This document shows, one piece after another, positions 34,456 through 41,076 of a DNA stretch of 64,000 nucleotides. The notes below the pieces were generated by a model, which saw only the letters and a list, made by a program, of their open reading frames with translations, ran no database searches and had not been told where the DNA came from. The stretch covers positions 1-64,000 of the forward strand of contig NZ_QOLA01000020.1 of the NCBI RefSeq assembly GCF_003324565.1, written 5' to 3'. Made by a program: the position numbers and the translations under genes. How positions within the stretch are numbered: the stretch's first letter is position 1; the number at the start of each line of letters is the position of its first letter. The stretch comes from Streptomyces sp. SDr-06. GTDB lineage: Bacteria > Actinomycetota > Actinomycetes > Streptomycetales > Streptomycetaceae.

Positions 34456-35118
34456 TCAGCGCTTGGTGCCGCAGGACGGGCAGAAGACCGAGTGGTCCGG
34501 GACCACGGCTTGACAGGAGGCGCAGTGCGTCGGCTGGGCGAGGCGGTGGCCGCAGCCGCCACAGAACGCCGCGCCGCGGGTCTCGGCCCGGCACTGCGGG
34601 CACACCAGCTGCCGTGCGGTGGTGGGATCGTAGGCCTCCCCCTGGACCCGCCCCTGGGCGTAGGCCTGGCCTGACGCCATGTCGTTGATGCCCTGCCTCC
34701 GAGCCGCCTCGGCCTCCGCCGCCGTGTCGGGGGCGCAGTGCAGACACAGGCCGTGCTCCGGATTCCAGCAGCGGCCGCACACGTAACTGCTGCACCGTCC
34801 GCAGCGGTTGAAGTGGCCCCGCGCCGTGTCGACCGCCCTTTGGAAGGCCGCGTCGCGGGCGCCGCCCCAGCTGGCGCCCGCGAGCCCGTCGGCGGCGCTC
34901 GACACGCCGTTGCCCGCCCGCCCGCCGATCACGCTCCAGGCGGCGGTGACCCCTCGGGACAGCCAGCCCGCCATGCGGCCCGCGGTGAAGTTCTCGAACG
35001 GCGACCGCCAGGTGTCGAAGCAGCGCGAGCAGTGGAACTCGAACTGGAAGCCCGCTCCGGTGCCGTGCTGCTCGCACAGGTCACGGTAGTTGTTGGAGAA
35101 GTAGATCTCGGAACTCAT
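34456..35118 (-). CDS. Multi-zinc-ribbon protein
   Basis: 220 residues starting MSSEIYFSNNYRDLCEQHG. Four to five CxxC pairs are spread over the chain (CSRCFDTW; CGRCSSYVCGRCW with CLHC; CPQCRAETRGAAFCGGCG; CASCQAVVPDHSVFCPSCG), so several zinc ribbons are likely, ending in a double zinc-ribbon tail. The middle (AGWLSRGVTAAWSVIGG) is a possible amphipathic helix. No catalytic motif. Its relation to the lanthipeptide genes is unknown; it may be an unrelated insertion-flank gene. Confidence 0.72.
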   Translation of the reverse strand: MSSEIYFSNNYRDLCEQHGTGAGFQFEFHCSRCFDTWRSPFENFTAGRMAGWLSRGVTAAWSVIGGRAGNGVSSAADGLAGASWGGARDAAFQRAVDTARGHFNRCGRCSSYVCGRCWNPEHGLCLHCAPDTAAEAEAARRQGINDMASGQAYAQGRVQGEAYDPTTARQLVCPQCRAETRGAAFCGGCGHRLAQPTHCASCQAVVPDHSVFCPSCGTKR

Positions 35119-35720
35119 GGCACTCGCCCCCCGAGTGGTCGTGACCGGACCCGCTGTGAGACGCGGGGGCGCGGGCTCTGGTTTCACCGCGCCCGCTCTC
35201 CCACGGGGAACCGTCATCGGACGACCAAATCGTTGCAGGGCCGGGCGAGTTCTGTCACGCGATGTACTGATGCGCCGCTGAACGGGTCGTCGGCGGGGGC
35301 GGTGCACGGCGCGGTCGTGCGCGCCAGCACAGCGGCAATTCCCCAAAGAGCGCAGGGAAACTCGAAAGGGGGGTAGGGCGGTCTGTCGGTCGCGCGCTCG
35401 CAAGCCTATTCGGCAGAAAAATCGGCGCAGTGCTCTCTCATGATTCCATGTGTCTGCTCATGAATCCGCATGGTCACGGCCGCCGTGCCAAGAAGTGTCA
35501 TCGAAGGATTTCACCGCGTCAATGGTGCTGTCAGAGCTGCGCTGTTCGTGCCCGGCCGATCCGGTGCCCCGTGCTCGAAAGGGCAATTTCTGTTGCCCTC
35601 GGCACTGCTCCACTGGGCGACGGGTCCAGAACGCGAATGTCTGGAACCGGCCACACGGACCCCGGGGCCGGTCCCGGCGGACAAGTGTCCCTCCGGAACC
35701 GGCCCTTCAGTCGGTCTGGA
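35119..35720. other. Intergenic region between zinc-ribbon gene and lanthipeptide precursor
   Basis: 600 bp, less GC-rich than the surroundings, with no convincing gene. It contains the hairpin AGGGCAA/TTGCCCT (35580-35599) and, at its right end, the precursor terminator. A 31-codon minus-strand frame starting near 35501 has no ribosome site. Confidence 0.5.
35665..35705 (-). terminator. Terminator of the lanthipeptide precursor gene
   Basis: GGGCCGGTCCCGG (35665-35677) pairs with CCGGAACCGGCCC (35693-35705), 12 of 13 bases. The loop itself contains the palindrome GGACAAGTGTCC (35679-35690). The structure starts 15 bases past the precursor stop codon. Confidence 0.7.
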
Positions 35721-35861
35721 TCAGCAGAGCGCGCAGGTGGTGCAGGTGCGGAAGCAGGACTCCCCGCCGGAAATGGCGCCCGTGCCGCTCTCGGACTCGA
35801 CGTCCTGGAGGGCGGTCTCGGTGAGGTCGATGTCGAAGAGGTCCGTCATGTTTTCGGACAT
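35721..35861 (-). CDS. lanA: Class I lanthipeptide precursor (FxLD-like), 46 aa
   Basis: 46 residues, too short for most gene finders. The leader begins MSENMTDLFDIDLTETALQD, and FDID (residues 9-12) fits the FNLD/FxLD box that class I LanB enzymes recognise. It continues acidic to a double glycine (32-33). The tail ESCFRTCTTCALC has four Cys (36, 40, 43, 46) and four Ser/Thr (35, 39, 41, 42), matching one-to-one for up to four thioether rings. A strong ribosome site (GGGAGGA) precedes the ATG, a consensus-like promoter lies upstream and a hairpin terminator downstream. It is divergent from lanB. Where the leader is removed is uncertain; no peptidase is seen nearby. Confidence 0.85.
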   Translation of the reverse strand: MSENMTDLFDIDLTETALQDVESESGTGAISGGESCFRTCTTCALC

Positions 35862-35916
35862 GGAAATTCCTCCCTGTGGATCCTGTTGATTCGCCGCCAT
35901 TCGGCGACTTGAGCGG

Positions 35917-35946
35917 AATCTAGGCAGGCACCGAAACCGAAGTCAA
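35917..35946 (-). promoter_or_regulatory. Promoter of the lanthipeptide precursor gene
   Basis: On the minus strand TTGACT (35946-35941), 18 bases, TAGATT (35922-35917), a near-consensus housekeeping-sigma promoter. The expected start near 35910 gives a leader of about 50 bases ending in GGGAGGA. Confidence 0.65.
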
Positions 35947-35950
35947 GGGG

Positions 35951-35979
35951 TTACGGGCGAGGTGCATCCTGGTTAGTGT
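35951..35979 (+). promoter_or_regulatory. Candidate lanBC promoter
   Basis: TTACGG (35951-35956), 17 bases, TAGTGT (35974-35979). The -35 element is weak, so an activator may be needed. It lies back-to-back with the precursor promoter, with only four bases between the two -35 elements. Confidence 0.4.
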
Positions 35980-36056
35980 GGCGGCATTACCGGGGTGAGA
36001 AACCGGGAATTATTGAGTCCGTTTCATGGGGCATCGAGTAAGGGGGCGTGGCAGAG

Positions 36057-39000
36057 ATGCGGCGTGGCCAAGGCGTGGATCCGGTGTTTCGGTGCGCGGA
36101 TGGAGTGCTGCTGAGGGCGCCGATTCTGGCCCGGTCGAGCGTCCGCGCCACCTGGCGGGACGGGGTGCGGGACCGGCCGGAGGCGACCGGCGCGGAGCCC
36201 GATGAACTCCGCGCCCACCTGGGGGAGATGCTCGCCGACGCACGGTTCCGGGAGGCGCTGGAGGTCTCCAGCCCCTCGCTCGCCCGCACCGTCGACGCGG
36301 TCCTCGCGGACACGGCGGTGGCCGCCTCCGATCTCCGCAAGGCCCATCGGGCCGTGACCCGCTATCTGCTCAGGGCCTCCTCGCGGCCCACCCCGTTCGG
36401 CCTGCTCGCGGGGGTGCTGTGGGGCTCGTTCGGCGCGGCCACCAAGGGAGAGCTCACCGGCGGGGGGCACCGGGCGGTGCGTCCCGACGCCGGCTGGCTG
36501 GCGGGGCTGATCGCCGAGTGGGAGCGCGACCCCGCTGTCCACGTGGGGTTGAGCGTGGTGGCCAACGGCCTGTGCTTCGTGCGCGGCGGGCGCCTGGTCC
36601 TGCCGTTCGCCCCGGCCTCGACCGCCGTCGGCTCCGACACCTCCCCGGGGAGCAGCGGACCCACATCGCGGACGCTGCGCCACACGCCGGTGGTACGTGC
36701 CGTGGTCGAGGCAGCGGCCCGCCCTGTCCGCTGCGGTGACCTGATCCGGGACGTCGAAGCGCGCTTCCCCGGCGCGCCCGAAGGCGCCGTGGCGGGCCTC
36801 GTGGCGCAGCTGATCGGGGCCGAGGTGCTGCTGACGGAACTGCGCCCACCGCTGGACGCGCCCGATCCACTGGCCCACGTCGAGGCGCTGCTCCCGCCCG
36901 CCACGCCCGCCGCCCGGTGGATCGCCGACCTGCGCGCTTCTCTGGCCGAGTACCGTCACACCCCGCTCGGGGAGGGAAAAGCGGCCTGGCGCACGGCACT
37001 TGAGTGTGCGACGGGAGGCCCCGGCCCGGCCCCGAGCGGGGAGGCCACCGCAGGACGCTCGGGCCCGTCGGCACACGCCGTCCAAGTGGATCTGCGCCTT
37101 GAGGGCAGCGTGGTGCTCTCTCATGCGGTGGCCGAGGAGTTGGAGCGCGCGGGCACCGTGCTGTGGCGCCTGTCGCCCCCGGGCGAGGGCCGCCTGGCCG
37201 CCTACCACCAGGATTTCGTGGAACGGTACGGTCTCGGGCGCCATGTGTCCGTCAAGGAACTCCTCGATCCCGACATCGGCCTCGGCGCACCGGCCGGATA
37301 CCGCCTGCCCCCGAGTCACCGCCCCGTTCCGGGACCCGCCTCCCTCGGCGCCGTACGCCGGCGTCTGCTGCTGGGCCTCGCGGCGGAGGCCCAGGCGCGC
37401 GGAGCGCGCGAGGTCGTCCTGGACGAGAACCTGCTGAGCCGATTCGAGGCGGCAGACCGGGACGAGTCCACCGACACCGTGCGGCCGCCCGCCCTCGAAC
37501 TCGTCGTACGCGTGGCCGCGGAGTCCGCCGCCGCGGTGGACCGGGGCGACTTCACGCTCGTACTGGGCGGCGCGGCCACCGCCTCCGGCGGTCTCATGGG
37601 CCGCTTCGCCCACCTCTTCCCGCCCGCGCAGACCGAGGAGATGCGGCGCACCGTGCGAGCCGCGCGCGAGAGCACCGGACGGCTGCCCGTCCAGGTCCAC
37701 CACCAGGCCTCGCACCACCGGCACGCCAATGTCGCCAAGGTGCCGACCTGGCTGGAGGGTCGCCTGGTCGTCGGCGCCCACCCCGGCCCCGCCGCGCCGG
37801 GCGTCACGGACCTCACGCTCGACGACATCGCGGTCTGCGCCGACTCCGAGGGCTTCCGCATCGTCTCCATGGAACTCGGGCGCGAGCTGGCCCCGTCGGC
37901 GCTCCACGTGCTCAACCGCGAACTGGCCGCGCCCAACGCGGTGCGCTTCCTCGTCGAAGCCGCGGCGTTCAGTCGCAGACAGGTGCGGCTGTGGGAGTGG
38001 GGTCCCGCGGAAGACCTGCCGTTCTTGCCCGCCGTACGCACCGGCCGCACCGTCCTGAGCCCGGCCCGCTGGCGACTGGACGCGGCCGGTCCGCCCCTCG
38101 GCGAGTGGCGGACCCTGTGGCAGGTGCCCGACCATGTCCAGCTCACCATCGGCGACCACCGCATTCCGCTCAACCTCGCCGTCCCGGCGCACCAGGAGAT
38201 CCTGCGCCGGGAGTGCGAGCGTGCGGGCGTGGCCGTGGTGCACGAGCTGCCCCTGGATCACGCCACGGACAGCGGCTGGCTCCATGGTCCCGGCGGCGCC
38301 CATGAGGTCGAGGCCGTGGTCACCCTGATGCCCCGTCAGCCAGCTCCCGCGGCACCCGTACGCACCGCCCGCCCGGCGGTGCGGCGCGGCACCGGCGAAA
38401 TCCCGCCCGGCGGTCCCTGGCTGTACGCGACCCTCTACTCCTCCGCGGAACGCCAGGACGAGCTCCTGACCGGGCCGTTGCGCCACTTCCTGAGCGAGCT
38501 GCAGACCCCGCCCGTCGGACCAGGAGGCGTAGATCGCTGGTTCTTCATCCGGTACGCGGATCCGGACCCGCATCTGCGGCTGCGGCTGCACGGCGACCCG
38601 GCGTTGCTGAACGGCGTCGTCCTGCCCCGCCTGCACGACCTGGCCGGACAACTTTCCGCAGACGGTATGGCCCGGGGCCTGCGCCTGGACAGCTACGCAC
38701 CCGAGACCGAGCGCTACGGCGGCCCGGCGCTGCTCGACGCGGCCGAGGCGGTCTTCCACGCCGACAGCCAGCTGGTGCTGGAGCGGCTGGCGGCCCCCAC
38801 GCACGACCCGATCCTGTCCACCGCGTACGACGTGACCGAGCTGGTGCGGGCCTTTCACCGGGGCTACGGCGGCGACTGGCGGCGCCGGCTCACCGCGACG
38901 TACCCCAAGCGGGAGCAGCACCACAAGGCGTTCGCGGCGCGCCGGCGGGAAGCGCTCGCCCGGATCACCCCGGACGGTCTGCTGGACCCGGTGGCGCAGC

Positions 39001-39215
39001 CACACCATGCGGCGCTGGAGGGCTTCGGACGGCACGTGCGAGCGGAGGAGCGGCGGGGCACGCTGAGCGTCTCCCCGGACGCGGTGCTCGCCTCCCTCGT
39101 CCACATGCACTGCAACCGCCGCCTGGGCACGGACCGCACGGCCGAGGCACAGGCCCTGGCCGTGGCCCGTGGCGCGGTCCAGGCGCACCTCGACCGGGAA
39201 AGGGCCCGAGCATGA
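36057..39215 (+). CDS. lanB: Class I lanthipeptide dehydratase LanB (full length)
   Basis: 1052 residues, the normal size for a complete LanB. The N-terminal Lant_dehydr_N glutamylation domain (to about 780) begins VFRCADGVLLRAPILARSS and contains TRYLLRASSRPTPFGLLAGV and VHHQASHHRHANVAKVPTW. The C-terminal SpaB_C elimination domain starts PGGPWLYATLYSSAERQDELL and includes RWFFIRYADPDPHLRLRLHG. The enzyme uses glutamyl-tRNA to activate Ser/Thr of the precursor and eliminates glutamate to give dehydro residues. ATG 36057 is preferred because AGGGGG lies ten bases upstream; GTG 36048 is only one base from that site. Its stop overlaps lanC. Confidence 0.93.
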   Translation: MRRGQGVDPVFRCADGVLLRAPILARSSVRATWRDGVRDRPEATGAEPDELRAHLGEMLADARFREALEVSSPSLARTVDAVLADTAVAASDLRKAHRAVTRYLLRASSRPTPFGLLAGVLWGSFGAATKGELTGGGHRAVRPDAGWLAGLIAEWERDPAVHVGLSVVANGLCFVRGGRLVLPFAPASTAVGSDTSPGSSGPTSRTLRHTPVVRAVVEAAARPVRCGDLIRDVEARFPGAPEGAVAGLVAQLIGAEVLLTELRPPLDAPDPLAHVEALLPPATPAARWIADLRASLAEYRHTPLGEGKAAWRTALECATGGPGPAPSGEATAGRSGPSAHAVQVDLRLEGSVVLSHAVAEELERAGTVLWRLSPPGEGRLAAYHQDFVERYGLGRHVSVKELLDPDIGLGAPAGYRLPPSHRPVPGPASLGAVRRRLLLGLAAEAQARGAREVVLDENLLSRFEAADRDESTDTVRPPALELVVRVAAESAAAVDRGDFTLVLGGAATASGGLMGRFAHLFPPAQTEEMRRTVRAARESTGRLPVQVHHQASHHRHANVAKVPTWLEGRLVVGAHPGPAAPGVTDLTLDDIAVCADSEGFRIVSMELGRELAPSALHVLNRELAAPNAVRFLVEAAAFSRRQVRLWEWGPAEDLPFLPAVRTGRTVLSPARWRLDAAGPPLGEWRTLWQVPDHVQLTIGDHRIPLNLAVPAHQEILRRECERAGVAVVHELPLDHATDSGWLHGPGGAHEVEAVVTLMPRQPAPAAPVRTARPAVRRGTGEIPPGGPWLYATLYSSAERQDELLTGPLRHFLSELQTPPVGPGGVDRWFFIRYADPDPHLRLRLHGDPALLNGVVLPRLHDLAGQLSADGMARGLRLDSYAPETERYGGPALLDAAEAVFHADSQLVLERLAAPTHDPILSTAYDVTELVRAFHRGYGGDWRRRLTATYPKREQHHKAFAARRREALARITPDGLLDPVAQPHHAALEGFGRHVRAEERRGTLSVSPDAVLASLVHMHCNRRLGTDRTAEAQALAVARGAVQAHLDRERARA

Positions 39216-40519
39216 CCGAGAACCTCGTCGCGAGCCTCGCCGAGCGCCTGGCCGATCCCGTCGCACTGGCCGCGCGCGTGATGGCCGCCGAGACGCCCGA
39301 GCTGGCCGAGACCCGCTCCCTGTGGCATCCCCAGTCCCTCGCGGACGGCCACGCAGGAGTGGGACTGCTCTTCGCGGCACTGGCCCACGACGAACCCGAG
39401 TACGCGAAGGCCGCGCACGCCCATCTGACAGCGGCGGTCACCGGGGTCCGCCGGCCCGCGCGGGAGGGGCTGTACGCGGGGCTGCCCGCCGTCGCCTTCG
39501 CCGCCCGGACCGCCATCACCCGGCCGGGCGAGTACGCGGCCCTGCTCGCCCAACTGGACACCCAGGCAGCCCTGTTGGCGCGCAGGCTGGTCGAGGAGGA
39601 CGCGCCCCGGGTCGCGGCGGGGACGGCCGGGGCGCGGATGTCCGGCTACGACGTGGTGGCCGGGCTCTCCGGCCTCGGCCGTCTGCTCCTGGCAGCCGGG
39701 CCCGAACACCGGAGCACCACGGAACTGCTCCTCGCGCACCTCGTGGCGCTCACCCGCCCGGTCACGGTGCCGGACGGCCGGCTCGTGCCGGGCTGGTGGA
39801 CCGGCGACCCCATCCTGATCAGCGAACCGGACGGGCTCCCCGGCGGCCACTTCAACGTCGGCCTCGCGCACGGCATACCGGGCCCGCTCGCGCTGCTGTC
39901 CCTCGCCCACCGTGCGGGCGTGCGGGTGCCGGGCCAGGAGCAGGCCATCCGTACCATCGCGGAATGGCTGCTCGCCCGCCGCAGCCCCGACGGCACCGGC
40001 TGGCCCAACGTCGTCCCGCTGCTGGCCGAGGTGGAAGCCGCGTCCGGCACGCGCCCGGACCTGGCCGAGGCCCGCACCGGCTGGTGCTATGGCACGCCCG
40101 GCGTGGCCCGCGCCCTGCAACTGGCCGCCCTGGCGCTGAAGGAGCCCGAATGGAACCGCCAGGCGGTGGCCGCGGTGGCCGCCGTCTGCGACCGGCCGGG
40201 CGGAGCCGCAGCCTTCGGCGATCCCACGCTCTGCCACGGCCTGGCGGGGTTCACCACGATCGTGACGTTGATGTCCCGCGAACCCGGCGGAGCCGAACTG
40301 ATCGTGCACATACCGAAGTTGTCCCAGCTCCTGGCGAGTGCCGCCGAACTGGCGCACCCCTTCCTCTGGCCCGCCTCGTCCACCGCCAGTGCTGCCGTTG
40401 TGCACCGCCCCGGCTTCCTCGACGGCGCGGCAGGTGCCGCACTCGCCCTGGACTTCGCGACGAACCCGGAGGCGCAGCTCGGCGAACTGCCGTGGCAGGC
40501 GGCGCTGCTGCTCTGCTGA
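39212..40519 (+). CDS. lanC: Lanthipeptide cyclase LanC
   Basis: 435 residues, LanC fold. Zinc ligands are all present: Cys292 in TGWCYGTPGVARAL and Cys341-His342 in LCHGLAGFTTI. The active-site His220 is in LAHGIPGPLALLSLAH. The seven-helix double-barrel repeats with GxxG turns (DGHAGVGLLFA, AGLSGLGRLLLAAG) are visible. The enzyme adds Cys thiols to dehydro residues in the precursor to form (methyl)lanthionine rings. It is coupled to lanB by an ATGA overlap. Confidence 0.93.
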   Translation: MTENLVASLAERLADPVALAARVMAAETPELAETRSLWHPQSLADGHAGVGLLFAALAHDEPEYAKAAHAHLTAAVTGVRRPAREGLYAGLPAVAFAARTAITRPGEYAALLAQLDTQAALLARRLVEEDAPRVAAGTAGARMSGYDVVAGLSGLGRLLLAAGPEHRSTTELLLAHLVALTRPVTVPDGRLVPGWWTGDPILISEPDGLPGGHFNVGLAHGIPGPLALLSLAHRAGVRVPGQEQAIRTIAEWLLARRSPDGTGWPNVVPLLAEVEAASGTRPDLAEARTGWCYGTPGVARALQLAALALKEPEWNRQAVAAVAAVCDRPGGAAAFGDPTLCHGLAGFTTIVTLMSREPGGAELIVHIPKLSQLLASAAELAHPFLWPASSTASAAVVHRPGFLDGAAGAALALDFATNPEAQLGELPWQAALLLC

Positions 40520-40678
40520 GGGCCGGAGAGCGGGGCCCCTGGTGCCGCGGGTCACGCCGGAGCAAGGGCCCTTCCCGCAGTCACAGGAAGTAGCGGTATC
40601 ACCTGAGCGGGACTATGTGCCCTCCTGCCGGTGCAACGACGTTCCCTCCGCATTCAACTGCGCTGCTACGATTGCAAT

Positions 40679-41038
40679 ATGACGGGACGTCAGATATATC
40701 GGGACGTCATGGAAGCGCGGAAGGACCGTGGGGAATCGGGACGAGCGGGAGCGGTGCGGCGGCACGCGACGGGGCGGAAGGCGCCCTGGCAGCCGCTCCT
40801 CGCTATCGGTAGGGTCGACCCCCGCGTGATCCCGCGCCCCGCACTTCCCGGCACCGGCATGACCCGTACCAGCGCATGTCCCCCGCACCGGCAGCGCACC
40901 TCCCCGTTCCCCACGTCCCCGCATCGGCAGCGCAAGACCCCGCATCAGCGCACGTCCCGGCAGTGGTACGAGCTTCGCCCGCGGCCCGACGCCGCCCGAC
41001 GGTCCGCCCAGGCCGTCCGGGGCTCGCTGCTGCCGTAA
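40679..41038 (+). CDS. Doubtful small basic protein (119 aa)
   Basis: The frame starts MTGRQIYRDVMEARKDRG six bases after TACGAT (40667-40672), which would fit a leaderless start. The middle contains a peptide repeat (PHRQRTSP, PHRQRKTP, PHQRTSR) whose DNA repeats are offset by multiples of three. Against it: the composition is Arg/Pro-rich, there is no ribosome site, and paired GACGTC operator-like elements cover the first codons. More likely a regulatory region than a gene, but recorded because the repeat phase is coding-like. Confidence 0.25.
   Translation: MTGRQIYRDVMEARKDRGESGRAGAVRRHATGRKAPWQPLLAIGRVDPRVIPRPALPGTGMTRTSACPPHRQRTSPFPTSPHRQRKTPHQRTSRQWYELRPRPDAARRSAQAVRGSLLP
40683..40709. 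promoter_or_regulatory. Paired GACGTC elements, candidate operator
   Basis: CGGGACGTCA occurs at 40683-40692 and 40700-40709 with the AT palindrome GATATATC overlapping the space between. The first copy lies within TGACGGGACGTCA. The 17-bp offset and AT-rich centre in a very GC-rich genome suggest a regulator site about 370 bp before the PKS start. Confidence 0.45.
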
Positions 41039-41076
41039 CCCCCCTCACAGCTCCACCGGTTTGATTCGGAGTGTTC

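Larger units (their letters stand above)
40520..41076. other. Upstream region of the PKS operon
   Basis: 557 bp between lanC and the first PKS gene. It holds the paired GACGTC elements (40683-40709), imperfect repeats of CCCCGCAYCGGCAGCGCA (40881-40898, 40917-40934, shortened at 40938-40952) and a doubtful 119-codon frame described separately. Confidence 0.5.

Noticed and set aside
34456..35118. Zinc-ribbon protein considered as a lanthipeptide-modifying enzyme
   Set aside because: It contains only CxxC ribbons and no catalytic domain; its presence next to lanA may be accidental.
35406..35501. 31-codon minus-strand frame considered as a second precursor peptide
   Set aside because: No ribosome site, only one Cys, no leader box; probably chance.
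36024..39380. 1118-codon minus-strand frame opposite lanB
   Set aside because: Mirror frame produced by G/C third positions of lanB; the translation is Arg/Gly/Val-rich with no domain motifs and no ribosome site.
40871..40958. CRISPR-like array
   Set aside because: Repeats of 15-18 bp are imperfect, spacers are short and unequal, and there are no cas genes.
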